Part shown: piece by piece, positions 20,429 to 29,905 of the stretch | How the letters are laid out: the number at the start of each line of letters is the position of its first letter | Numbering within the stretch: position 1 is the stretch's first letter | NCBI RefSeq assembly: GCF_037890675.1 | Contig: NZ_CP149574.1 | Span: 1,674,001 to 1,738,000 of the forward strand | Origin: Methylovirgula sp. 4M-Z18 | GTDB taxonomy: Bacteria > Pseudomonadota > Alphaproteobacteria > Rhizobiales > Beijerinckiaceae | Length of the DNA: 64,000 nt | Reading direction: 5' to 3' | Notes under the pieces: generated by a model | What the model saw: the letters and a program-made list of their open reading frames with translations, nothing else | Told to the model about the DNA's origin: nothing | The model's database searches: none | Translations under genes and position numbers: made by a program

Positions 20429-21040
20429 ATGAGCCTTGCCTTTCTCGTCACTTCGTTCCTCGTCGTCGCGTCTCCCGGCACGGGTGCGATTTACACTTTG
20501 GCGACCGGGTTGACGCGCGGGCCGCGCGCCGCCGTCGTCGCGGCGTTTGGCTGCACGCTCGGCATCGTGCCGCATATGATCGCCGCGATCGCTGGTGCCG
20601 CAGCGATTTTGCACACGAGTGCCGTGGCGTTTCAGGGCGTGAAATACTTGGGCGTCGGTTATCTTCTCTACATGGCGTGGCATGCGTTGCGTGAGATTGG
20701 TGCGATCGATGTGGCACCGCAAAATATCATTCGCTCGCATATGCAGATCATCGTCAAAGCCATTCTCATCAACATTCTCAATCCAAAATTGTCGATCTTC
20801 TTTCTCGCTTTCCTGCCGCAATTTGTTGACGTGGCAAATGCTCACGCGCTCATCACAATGCTCACGCAAAGTGCCGTGTTCATGCTGATGACATTCGTCG
20901 TTTTTGCGATCTACGGATTGTGCGCTGCAATCATGCGCGATCATGTCATCGCAAGGCCAAAAGTGTTAACGTGGTTGCGTCGCAGCTTCGCAGGTGCGTT
21001 CATTCTTCTCAGTGCAAAATTGGCGTTCGCCGAGCGTTGA
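20429..21040 (+). CDS. LysE/RhtB family amino acid exporter
   Basis: 203 aa, about six membrane helices. The N-terminal MSLAFLVTSFLVVASPGTGAIYTLATGLTRGPRAA is the LysE family signature (SPGPG-type loop, here SPGTG), followed by GVKYLGVGYLLYMAWHALRE and INILNPKLSIFFLAFLPQFV. GGAG six bases before ATG 20429 decides the start over ATG 20423. By family it would export a basic or neutral amino acid. It diverges from the MFS-AcnX operon, with a 216-base gap between them. Confidence 0.88.
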   Translation: MSLAFLVTSFLVVASPGTGAIYTLATGLTRGPRAAVVAAFGCTLGIVPHMIAAIAGAAAILHTSAVAFQGVKYLGVGYLLYMAWHALREIGAIDVAPQNIIRSHMQIIVKAILINILNPKLSIFFLAFLPQFVDVANAHALITMLTQSAVFMLMTFVVFAIYGLCAAIMRDHVIARPKVLTWLRRSFAGAFILLSAKLAFAER

Positions 21041-21353
21041 GCCGCAGCGTTATTTGCGCGCATGCACGTGCAAAAAAATATTCTTTTTTCACTGACTCGC
21101 GAAAATAATCCGACCGTCATAAGGTCATAAAGGCCGCCATCGCAAAGCCGTAATTTCCGTATCTGTTAGATGTCAGCCAAATGGACAGGTATCTTTTTGG
21201 TGAGCGTTCCTGCGATGTTGTATTCCCGTTATATCGGCGGCGTATAGACAACGTGTCTGACGGGTGGTGTCGGGTCGCAAACGCTTCTGTAGCGTTTCCT
21301 GTCTCTTGTAGTTGAAGAGCTCATGAAGGGCCGTCCATCACGGAGGAGCCAAT
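21041..21353. other. intergenic region and leader of the 76-aa gene
   Basis: 313 bases, more AT-rich than the coding sequence, no gene. It holds a perfect 7-bp hairpin at 21279-21297 (AAACGCT, loop TCTGT, AGCGTTT), followed by the GGAGGAG site of the next gene. An A/T-rich run at 21070-21090 could be an upstream element or terminator remnant of the LysE gene. Confidence 0.5.
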
Positions 21354-21584
21354 ATGGAGTATTATGATTTTGAAGTGATCAAGGGCGATACGATGCTGGC
21401 TCTGCAGCGTTCCGTCGCTCTCGCAGAACCAAAATCAGCCTGGCCGAAAATCGCGCGTCTTGCGCAGAACTTTGATCAACCCGGATGCAAAATCCGTGTG
21501 CGCAATGAATCCGGGGAACTGGTGATTCAGATCGGCGTCGTCGCCGCAAAGCAAATGCTCAAGAAGAAGACTTTAACCAACTGA
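21354..21584 (+). CDS. small conserved-looking hypothetical protein
   Basis: 76 aa, no membrane segment. GGAGGAG at 21342-21348 is the strongest Shine-Dalgarno site in this part of the window, which argues for a real gene. The sequence begins MEYYDFEVIKGDTMLALQRS, carries IRVRNESGELVIQIGV in the middle and ends with a basic KKKTLTN tail. Domain and function unknown. It stands alone between lysE and aroG. Confidence 0.7.
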   Translation: MEYYDFEVIKGDTMLALQRSVALAEPKSAWPKIARLAQNFDQPGCKIRVRNESGELVIQIGVVAAKQMLKKKTLTN

Positions 21585-22046
21585 TCGCAAGTTGCGCTTC
21601 CTTCTCCTCAACATGTGGGGAGAGGGACGAAGTCTATAACACGCCGTCTCATCGCTGCTGTTGGTAAACTGAAAAATTCTCCTTCATTCGATCCGCGGCA
21701 GCGAACCTCCCCTCAGCCCCAGTCATTCGTCTTCGCCAACAAGCGGAGAGATCCGGGCCGCGCGCTTGCCGTGCTCAATGGTATCGGTAACTCGAGCTTG
21801 CATGAGCCGCGCATCTCCAGACAGTAAATCGGCAGGCCCAATTTGCGCGGAAGCACCATACAAGCGTTTGCGGACCGCAAGCTCGCGGTCCAGCCGCCTG
21901 TATTTCCAGCAGCACGCGCACCGCCCGTCACCCGTTTTAGCGCCACCCATGGCTGGCAGACCGGGCGATCCGTTCTTTCGCCGGGCCGCTCGCCAAGCCG
22001 GAATTGCTCGTGTATAGAGCGGCGACGATTTTTCGGAGAAAACATA
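21585..22046. other. aroG leader / intergenic region
   Basis: 462 bases. I see no supported gene; a 70-codon ORF at 21615-21827 lacks a ribosome-binding site. Structures: an imperfect palindrome at about 21597-21630 (CTTCTCCTC with GGGGAGAGGG), and a perfect 7-bp hairpin at 21872-21891 (GGACCGC, loop AAGCTC, GCGGTCC). The end holds GGAGA before the aroG ATG. Confidence 0.5.
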
Positions 22047-23438
22047 ATGGGACACGCGCGTTGGACGCCCGATAACTGGCGCTCGAAGCCGGTCGAGCAG
22101 ATGCCCGCCTATAAGAACCTGGCCGAACTTGCCGAGGTCGAAAAGCAATTGGCCGGTTTCCCGCCCCTCGTCTTTGCCGGCGAGGCGCGCAAGTTGAAGC
22201 AGGCGCTCGCCAAGGTCAGCGCGGGCGAGGCCTTTTTGCTGCAGGGCGGCGACTGCGCCGAGACGTTCAACGAGCATTCCGCCGACAATATCCGTGATTT
22301 CTTCCGGGTGTTCCTGCAAATGGCGGTGGTCATGACCTTCGCTGCCGCCTCGCCGGTGGTGAAAGTCGGGCGGGTCGCCGGCCAATTCGCCAAGCCGCGC
22401 TCGTCCAATGTGGAGCGGCTGAACGGCGTCGAGCTGCCCAGCTACCGCGGCGACATCGTCAACGACCTGAGATTCGAGGCTGCGGCCCGCGAGCCCGACC
22501 CGCAACGTCAGCTCTTGGCCTATCGCCAATCGGCGGCGACCCTCAACCTCATCCGCGCCTTCGCCAATGGCGGCTATGCCAATCTGGAGAATGCGCATCG
22601 CTGGATGCTCAGCTTCGTCAAGGATAGCCCGCAATCCGGCCGCTATGAGGAGCTTGCCGAGCGCATCACCGAGACGCTCGGGTTCATGCGCGCCATCGGC
22701 CTCGATCCGGAGCAGCACCACGAACTGCGCCAGACGGATTTCTACACGTCGCACGAGGCGCTGCTGCTCGGCTATGAGCAGGCGATGACGCGGATCGATT
22801 CCACCACCGGCGATTATTACGCGACTTCCGGCCACATGCTGTGGATCGGCGACCGGACCCGCCAGCCCGATTACGCCCATGTCGACTATTTCCGCGGCAT
22901 CAGGAACCCGATCGGCATGAAATGCGGCCCCTCGCTCAAGGGCGAGGAACTGATCCGCCTGATCGACATCCTGAACCCGGACAACGAGCCTGGCCGGCTC
23001 ACCCTTATCTGCCGCTTTGGCGCGGACAAGGTGGGGGACCATCTGCCGGGCCTCATCCGCGCCGTGGAGAAGGAGGGGCGCAAGGTGGTCTGGTCGTGCG
23101 ATCCGATGCACGGCAACACGATCACCGCCGCGACCGGCTTCAAAACGCGGCCATTCGACCGCATCATGTCCGAGATCAAGACCTTCTTTGCGGTGCATCA
23201 GGCCGAAGGCACCTATGCGGGCGGCATCCATCTGGAGATGACCGGCAAGGACGTCACCGAATGCACCGGCGGTGCGCGGGCCATTTCGGATGCGGATCTG
23301 CGCGACCGTTACCACACCCATGTGGATCCGCGCCTCAATGCCGAACAGGCCATCGAAGTCGCGTTCCTGGTGGCCGAATTGCTGAAGGCCGAACGGCTCA
23401 GTGCGGTGCGGCCGAAAAGCGTCCAGGCGGCGGAATAG
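22047..23438 (+). CDS. aroG: class II 3-deoxy-7-phosphoheptulonate synthase
   Basis: 463 aa, first enzyme of the shikimate pathway (phosphoenolpyruvate plus erythrose 4-phosphate). Plant-type/class II features: N-terminal [29 protein letters not shown] with the metal-binding Cys, [14 protein letters not shown], and [27 protein letters not shown]. The start at 22047 follows GGAGA; the upstream in-frame extension is not family sequence. The downstream dgkA starts two bases after the stop. Confidence 0.95.
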   Translation: MGHARWTPDNWRSKPVEQMPAYKNLAELAEVEKQLAGFPPLVFAGEARKLKQALAKVSAGEAFLLQGGDCAETFNEHSADNIRDFFRVFLQMAVVMTFAAASPVVKVGRVAGQFAKPRSSNVERLNGVELPSYRGDIVNDLRFEAAAREPDPQRQLLAYRQSAATLNLIRAFANGGYANLENAHRWMLSFVKDSPQSGRYEELAERITETLGFMRAIGLDPEQHHELRQTDFYTSHEALLLGYEQAMTRIDSTTGDYYATSGHMLWIGDRTRQPDYAHVDYFRGIRNPIGMKCGPSLKGEELIRLIDILNPDNEPGRLTLICRFGADKVGDHLPGLIRAVEKEGRKVVWSCDPMHGNTITAATGFKTRPFDRIMSEIKTFFAVHQAEGTYAGGIHLEMTGKDVTECTGGARAISDADLRDRYHTHVDPRLNAEQAIEVAFLVAELLKAERLSAVRPKSVQAAE

Positions 23439-23440
23439 GC

Positions 23441-23794
23441 GTGTTCGCGCGCTATGTGGCCGCGCTGTTCAATTCGCTGAACGGCTTCATCCATGCGTTC
23501 CGCACCGAGCCCTCGGTGCGTGATGAAATACTCGTTCTCATCCCCGCCGTGCCGCTCGCCTTCTGGCTGACCGGCGACGGCTGGCACCGCATCGCGCTGA
23601 TCGGCGTGGTGATGCTGGTGATCGCGCTCGAACTTCTCAACACTTGCGTCGAGAAATTGTGCGATCACGTGACGCCGAACCTGCATCCGCAAATCAAGGT
23701 CATCAAGGACATGGGCTCGGCGGCAGCCGCGATCGTGATGGTGCTGGGCGGCGCGCTGTGGCTGTTGGCGCTGTGGGAGCGGGTGACGGGATAG
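23441..23794 (+). CDS. dgkA: diacylglycerol kinase
   Basis: 117 aa prokaryotic DgkA-type membrane kinase that phosphorylates diacylglycerol to phosphatidate. Three hydrophobic helices are visible, with the conserved catalytic stretch IALELLNTCVEKLCDHVTP (Glu in ELLNT and EK) and IKVIKDMGSAAAAIVMV. The start is GTG at 23441, two bases after aroG. The reading frame continues open upstream inside aroG, but only this portion is family sequence. It recycles diacylglycerol alongside phospholipid synthesis. Confidence 0.88.
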   Translation: MFARYVAALFNSLNGFIHAFRTEPSVRDEILVLIPAVPLAFWLTGDGWHRIALIGVVMLVIALELLNTCVEKLCDHVTPNLHPQIKVIKDMGSAAAAIVMVLGGALWLLALWERVTG

Positions 23795-23864
23795 CGGATT
23801 GACTGGGCCGCGAGCTTTTAGCTCGCCCTTGCTCGCCGTCCTTCCGCAAGCTACATCTCCCACC

Positions 23865-25613
23865 ATGACTCAAAGCCCTCCTGTCGATCGCCTCGTCATC
23901 GCTCTTGCCCAAGTTCCCTGCACGGTCGGAGATGTCTCCGGCAATGCGGATCGCGTGCGCGCCGCGCGCAAGGAGGCGGCGGCTTTTGGCGCCGATCTGG
24001 TGCTGTTTTCCGAATTGTTCCTCGCCGGCTATCCGACCGAGGATCTCGTGCTGAAACCCGCCTTTCAGGAAGCCTGCCGGACCGCCTGCGAGGATCTGGC
24101 GCGCGAAACGGCGGACGGCGGGCCGGCGGTGCTCCTTGGCCTGCCCTGGGTCGAGGGGGATGCGCTCTACAATGCCTGCGCCCTGTTGAACAACGGCCGC
24201 ATCGAGGCGGTGCGCTTCAAGGTCGATCTGCCCAATTACGGCGTATTCGACGAAAAGCGCATTTTCGTTCCCGGCCCGATGCCGGGCCCCGTCGTCTTCA
24301 AGGGCGTGCGCATCGGCATTCCGATCTGCGAGGACATTTGGGGGCCTGACCCGGTCGAGTGCATTCACGAGACGGGCGGCGAAATCCTGCTGGTGCCGAA
24401 CGCCTCGCCCTACCATCGCGACAAGAACGGCGAGCGCATCCAGATCGCCGCTGGACGCGTGACGGAAAGCCACCTGCCGCTGATCTATCTCAACCAGTTG
24501 TGCGGCCAGGACGAACTCGTGTTCGACGGCGGCTCCTTCGCCCTCAATCCCGATTGCTCGCTTGCCGTGCAAATGCCACTCTTCCGCGCACAGGTGGCGA
24601 AGACCGTGTGGGAGCGCGGGTCGAAGGGGTGGCATTGCGCCGAAGGACCTAAGGTCCTGGTGGAGGAGGGGGACGAAGCCGATTATGCCGCCTGCGTTAT
24701 GGGCCTGCGCGACTATGTGCAGAAGAACGGCTTTCCCGGCGTGGTGATGGGCCTTTCCGGCGGCGTGGATTCGGCGCTCTGCGCCGCCATGGCGGTGGAT
24801 GCGCTCGGTGCGGACAAGGTGCATTGCATCATGCTGCCATATCGCTTCACGTCGAAGGAATCCCTCAAGGACGCTGCTGACTGCGCGACGGCGCTTGGGC
24901 TGCGCTACGACATCGTTCCGATCGCGCCAGCGGTCGAGGCGATGGAGGCGATGCTGAAGCCGCTCTTCGGCGACCGGCCGAACGATATCACGGAAGAGAA
25001 TCTGCAAAGCCGCACGCGCGGCACGCTCTTGATGTCGGTGTCGAACAAATTCGGGCCGATGGTGGTGACAACCGGCAACAAGTCGGAAATGTCGGTCGGC
25101 TATGCGACGCTTTATGGCGACATGAATGGCGGATTCAATCCGATCAAGGACATCTACAAGATGGAGGTCTTCCGCCTGTGCCATTTGCGCAACCGCTGGA
25201 AGCCGGCAGACGCGCTCGGGCCCGACGGCATCGTGATCCCGGAAAACATCATCACCAAGCCGCCGACCGCCGAATTGCGCGAGAACCAGAGGGACCAGGA
25301 TTCGTTGCCGCCCTACGAGGTGCTGGACGATATTCTCGAATGCCTGGTGGAAGCGGAAATGCGCGTCTCTGACATCGTGGCGCGCGGCCATGCGCTCGAC
25401 GTGGTCAGGAAAGTCGAGCGGCTTTTGTATCTTGCCGAATACAAGCGCCGGCAATCGGCGCCGGGCGTCAAGGTCACGCACAAGAATTTCGGCCGCGACC
25501 GCCGCTACCCGATCGTCAACAAATTCCGCGATCCGGGCCTGCCAGCTCGGGCGCCGGACAAGAGCATCGCGCCGGCGAAGGGCAATGGCGGGGCCGAACG
25601 GTTCGAGGAGTAA
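23865..25613 (+). CDS. nadE: glutamine-dependent NAD+ synthetase
   Basis: 582 aa two-domain enzyme making NAD+ from deamido-NAD. The N-terminal nitrilase-like glutaminase has Glu in FSELFLAGYPTED, Lys in RFKVDLPNYGVFDEKR and Cys in IGIPICEDIWGPD. The C-terminal synthetase has the PP-loop VVMGLSGGVDSALCA, then TTGNKSEMSVGYATLYGDM. ATG 23865 starts the family sequence; an in-frame ATG at 23799 would add a non-conserved 22 residues. A 57-aa gene follows two bases after the stop. Confidence 0.96.
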   Translation: MTQSPPVDRLVIALAQVPCTVGDVSGNADRVRAARKEAAAFGADLVLFSELFLAGYPTEDLVLKPAFQEACRTACEDLARETADGGPAVLLGLPWVEGDALYNACALLNNGRIEAVRFKVDLPNYGVFDEKRIFVPGPMPGPVVFKGVRIGIPICEDIWGPDPVECIHETGGEILLVPNASPYHRDKNGERIQIAAGRVTESHLPLIYLNQLCGQDELVFDGGSFALNPDCSLAVQMPLFRAQVAKTVWERGSKGWHCAEGPKVLVEEGDEADYAACVMGLRDYVQKNGFPGVVMGLSGGVDSALCAAMAVDALGADKVHCIMLPYRFTSKESLKDAADCATALGLRYDIVPIAPAVEAMEAMLKPLFGDRPNDITEENLQSRTRGTLLMSVSNKFGPMVVTTGNKSEMSVGYATLYGDMNGGFNPIKDIYKMEVFRLCHLRNRWKPADALGPDGIVIPENIITKPPTAELRENQRDQDSLPPYEVLDDILECLVEAEMRVSDIVARGHALDVVRKVERLLYLAEYKRRQSAPGVKVTHKNFGRDRRYPIVNKFRDPGLPARAPDKSIAPAKGNGGAERFEE

Positions 25614-25615
25614 TC

Positions 25616-25789
25616 ATGCGAAAATTACCCAATCTCAACCAATTGCAGTCGCGCACCAAATCGAAGGCGCCTTTTGGCAATGACCCGTTCAAGAAACGCG
25701 GGATTAAAACTCCAAAAGTTGAAAAGAGTGCTGTAAAGCCGCAAGATGAACTGAAAAGCGACAGGCAGGAAGCCGCTCTGAAGACTTGA
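25616..25789 (+). CDS. small basic hypothetical protein
   Basis: 57 aa, beginning MRKLPNLNQLQSRTKSKA and ending QEAALKT. Lys/Gln-rich, soluble, no known domain. GAGGAG at the end of nadE lies five bases before the ATG, and the gene begins two bases after the nadE stop, so it is probably co-translated with nadE. A more AT-rich codon use than nadE is visible. Function unknown; existence rests on the ribosome-binding site and position. Confidence 0.55.
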   Translation: MRKLPNLNQLQSRTKSKAPFGNDPFKKRGIKTPKVEKSAVKPQDELKSDRQEAALKT

Positions 25790-25882
25790 TGCTGAGCGCT
25801 TCTATGTAAAAATCTAATCCCGCTCTGCTGCAAGAATTATGAGAACGAAAAGAGCATAATTTTGCTTATTCTCGGGGGTAGA

Positions 25883-26137
25883 ATGAAAATAACATTATCG
25901 AGGGTGGCGGCACTTCTCTTTGCTATTTTGAGTGTTGCAGCCTGCGCTCCACCGCAAACGCAAGTTACCTATGATAAAGCCACACAAGCTTGCTTGGCCG
26001 ACGTGCAGAACAAATACTACACGGAAGTCTCACCAACCGGTAATACCCGTGGAATGCCCGGAGGCGTCGAAGCATATCATGCCTATAATAGAGAATTGGC
26101 GACCAGATGTCACATTTATAGGCCGAATATAGTTTAA
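25883..26137 (+). CDS. small hypothetical lipoprotein
   Basis: 84 aa with a lipoprotein signal peptide: MKITLSRVAALLFAILSVAAC, lipobox VAAC with the lipid-carrying Cys at position 21. The mature part is short with two further cysteines. GGGGG five bases before ATG 25883 supports this start over ATG 25862. AT-rich relative to neighbours. Probably attached to the outer membrane; function unknown. Confidence 0.7.
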   Translation: MKITLSRVAALLFAILSVAACAPPQTQVTYDKATQACLADVQNKYYTEVSPTGNTRGMPGGVEAYHAYNRELATRCHIYRPNIV

Positions 26138-26170
26138 ACGCTGGCCCAAAGTAACTGACGAGAAGAAAGA

Positions 26171-26740
26171 ATGCGTGACCCAGGGAGCCAAGCCACTAAA
26201 TTTTTGTGGAGTTCGATTGTGAGCCTATGTCGTCCGCTTATTGCTCTTGCCTGTTTGCTCGGCAGCGTTCTCGCGCCGCATCTTGTCGCCGCCCAGGAAC
26301 CCGACCTGATCTTCCGCAAATCCACCGTCTTCCGGCTGCTGACCCCGAACGACAAGCTGGCGACCTATGGTATCGACGATCCGGTGGTCGACGGGGTGGC
26401 GTGCCATTACACCGTGCCTGAGAAGGGCGGGGTCGCCGGGACGCTCGGGGTGGCCGAGCAAACCTCGGACGTATCGCTCTCCTGCCGGCAATACGGGCCG
26501 ATCAAGATCAAGGAAAAATTCGACCAGGGCGATGTGGTCTATCGCGAGCGGCGCTCGCTGATCTTCAAGAAAATGCAGATCGTGCGCGGCTGCGATGCCA
26601 AGCGCAACGTGCTCGTCTACATGGTCTATACCGACAAACTCGTCGACGGTTCGCCAAAAAATTCCACTTCCACGGTGCCGATCCAGCCTTGGGGGCAGAC
26701 CGGCGAAGCCGTGAAATGCGCGGATTGGCTGAACAAATAG
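26171..26740 (+). CDS. creA: CreA family protein
   Basis: 189 aa (or 173 from GTG 26219, which has GGAG seven bases upstream). Signal-peptide-like segment LIALACLLGSVLAPHLVAAQ, then the CreA core: IFRKSTVFRLLTPNDKL, DDPVVDGVACHYT, EQTSDVSLSCRQYGPI, and VYMVYTDKLVDGSPKNSTS. Periplasmic protein of unknown biochemical function, widespread in Proteobacteria. Two hairpins follow downstream of the stop. Confidence 0.85.
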   Translation: MRDPGSQATKFLWSSIVSLCRPLIALACLLGSVLAPHLVAAQEPDLIFRKSTVFRLLTPNDKLATYGIDDPVVDGVACHYTVPEKGGVAGTLGVAEQTSDVSLSCRQYGPIKIKEKFDQGDVVYRERRSLIFKKMQIVRGCDAKRNVLVYMVYTDKLVDGSPKNSTSTVPIQPWGQTGEAVKCADWLNK

Positions 26741-26824
26741 GCGACTCTCACGGGATATGGCACGGCTCATGCATCGGCTCTGCCCGATGTGGCGCGCGCT
26801 ACCGCTCGCGCTAAAAGTGCGAAC

Positions 26825-26851
26825 CAGGGATCCTAATATATTTTATCCCTG
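26825..26851. other. perfect 7-bp hairpin downstream of creA
   Basis: CAGGGAT and ATCCCTG flank a 13-base A/T-only-tailed loop. First of two consecutive stem-loops between creA and the TM2 gene. Confidence 0.5.
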
Positions 26852-26859
26852 TAAAGAAG

Positions 26860-26895
26860 CCTCTTTATGTGCAAAAATTCACATAACGAGGTTTT
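26860..26895 (+). terminator. candidate intrinsic terminator after creA
   Basis: CCTC-T-TTATGTG pairs with CACATAA-C-GAGG across an 8-base loop (11 pairs and one mismatch), followed by TTTT. It lies 120 bases after the creA stop and ends 57 bases before the TM2 gene start. Confidence 0.6.
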
Positions 26896-26951
26896 CCATT
26901 GACTAAAGTGTTGGCTGGGGCGAGCGTAATGCGCTTTTATGTGGGGATGCC

Positions 26952-27368
26952 ATGTTGGACCAGATAGGCGCGCAGGACTGCGGCGGCGGACGTGTGCTGA
27001 CAGCGAATTCTCCTGTCTCTGATCAATCGGCGATCATATCGACTCCGCCATGGATGCGGTTGGTCTCGGCCGATGCGATCCGGATATCGCGCTATAATTG
27101 CAATAAGAAATCTTTGGCAGCGGCCTATGCGGTCTGGTTTTTCCTCGGCTGCTTGGGCGGCCATCGGCTTTATCTGCAGCGCAGGGCCTCGGCACTGGTG
27201 ATGTTGGGCCTGCTGATTCTTTCGGCGTTGACCGTGCTCACCGACATCGGCCTGACTGGCTTTATCGGCTTTGGCGCCATCGGCATCTGGATGCTGGTGG
27301 ACGCCTTCTTAATTCCGCGGATCGTACGGAATTTTAACGACAATCTTGCCGCCGCCGTCGCGAACTGA
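26952..27368 (+). CDS. TM2 domain-containing membrane protein
   Basis: 138 aa. N-terminal soluble part of about 55 residues, then the TM2 domain: NKKSLAAAYAVWFFLGCLGGHRLYLQ, with the conserved Gly-His/Arg turn, and a second hydrophobic region ending GIWMLVDAFLIPRIV. Two to three membrane helices. Function unknown for bacterial members. GGGG lies seven bases before the ATG. Confidence 0.82.
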   Translation: MLDQIGAQDCGGGRVLTANSPVSDQSAIISTPPWMRLVSADAIRISRYNCNKKSLAAAYAVWFFLGCLGGHRLYLQRRASALVMLGLLILSALTVLTDIGLTGFIGFGAIGIWMLVDAFLIPRIVRNFNDNLAAAVAN

Positions 27369-27400
27369 CGGGTTCGGCCTGATCAGGCGCGTCCCCGACG

Positions 27401-27736
27401 TCACTCGCCGCAGGTAATGACGATCGTGCCGGGCGCAGGCTTGGGTGGGTTATTTTGCGCGTTTGCCGTGGCGGCGGCCGGAAGGATCGACGCGGTCATG
27501 TCCTCGGCCTTGCCGAAGGCCACCGCCGCGCCGAGCCCATGTGACTCGCACCACGCATCTGCCACCACATGGCCGCAGGATTGGCCCCCGCTGAGGCATT
27601 CTTCGACGCCGTAGCCGTCGGCCGGATCGATGTAAAACGTCTGTTTTGCGGCCGCGGGGCCGCTCGAGGCGACGAGGGGAAGGGTCAGGCAAAGCGGCAG
27701 CAGCGCGAAACGGGAGGCAACGCGGAACAACGTCAT
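27401..27736 (-). CDS. small secreted cysteine-containing protein
   Basis: 111 aa with a signal peptide (ALLPLCLTLPLVASSGPAAA) and a mature part with four to five cysteines: VEECLSGGQSCGHVVADAWCESHGLG and a terminal VITCGE. The spacing suggests disulfides in the periplasm. I do not know its function; similar small proteins are common in Hyphomicrobiales. It converges with the TM2 gene, 32 bases apart. Confidence 0.75.
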   Translation of the reverse strand: MTLFRVASRFALLPLCLTLPLVASSGPAAAKQTFYIDPADGYGVEECLSGGQSCGHVVADAWCESHGLGAAVAFGKAEDMTASILPAAATANAQNNPPKPAPGTIVITCGE

Positions 27737-28030
27737 GGCAACGCAACTCGAAGGAAAACAATCGATGGCCCAACTGTGGCGCAGCTAAGTGAAGATTCCG
27801 TTTAAGGAGCGTACTTTTCTTCCCGACATGAGAGACGAGAGACACTTGACCTTTGCCCACGCTCCGCGCATGGTGCGCGCCATGACGCGCTCTTTGCAGA
27901 ACCAGATTATTGGGATTTGTGGCTAGCTTTCCAAACGCTGGCCAGAGCCGTCTTGTCCTCACATCATCCGCCATTGAGGTATGACCGCCAGGCCAGCTTG
28001 GAGCGGCGCGCGCATGGATGGGGTTCTTGA

Positions 28031-29401
<1,371 letters not shown>

Positions 29402-29435
29402 GAAGGGATCGCGTCCAATCTTGGGGAGCGCAGCC

Positions 29436-29903
29436 ATGACCACCCTTCGCCCCATGCTGCCGGCCGACGGCCCGGCGCTGGCGGAACTCTTTCGTCTCTC
29501 GATCGAAGTGCTCACCGAGGAGGATTACGACGAGGATCAGCGCGAGGCCTGGATGGCGTCGGCCGACGACGAGGCGGCCTTTGGCGCAAAGCTCGCCAAC
29601 GCGCTCACCATCGTCGCGGAAAACGACGGTGAGATCGCCGGTTTCGCCTCGCTCGATCAGGGCGCGATCACGATGCTCTACGTGCATCCGCAAGCGGCGC
29701 GCCAAGGCGTCGGCACGGTGCTCGCGGACGCCCTCGAAAGGCTTGGCGCGGCGCGCGGCCTCGAGGCGATCAGCGTCGATGCGAGCGATACCGCCCATGA
29801 TTTCTTCAAGAACCGCGGTTACGTGCCGCAGCGGCGCCAGAGCCTGGTGCGCGAGGATGTGGTTCTGTCCAATACCTATATGATCAAGAAGCTGAAAGCG
29901 TGA
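29436..29903 (+). CDS. GNAT family N-acetyltransferase
   Basis: 155 aa acetyl-CoA-dependent acetyltransferase fold. MTTLRPMLPADGPALAELFR opens the fold; the acetyl-CoA loop is visible as LYVHPQAARQGVGTVLADALE (Q/R-x2-G-x-G/A), then DASDTAHDFFKNRGYVPQ. GGGGAGCG precedes ATG 29436. Its stop overlaps the start region of cimA. Substrate unknown. Confidence 0.88.
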   Translation: MTTLRPMLPADGPALAELFRLSIEVLTEEDYDEDQREAWMASADDEAAFGAKLANALTIVAENDGEIAGFASLDQGAITMLYVHPQAARQGVGTVLADALERLGAARGLEAISVDASDTAHDFFKNRGYVPQRRQSLVREDVVLSNTYMIKKLKA

Positions 29904-29905
29904 CG

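Noticed and set aside
21615-21827. 70-codon ORF between the 76-aa gene and aroG
   Set aside because: No ribosome-binding site, no domain, and it overlaps a palindromic stretch.
23703-25481. 592-codon open frame on the minus strand
   Set aside because: Antisense to nadE; a shadow of GC-rich codon use without ribosome-binding site or domain.
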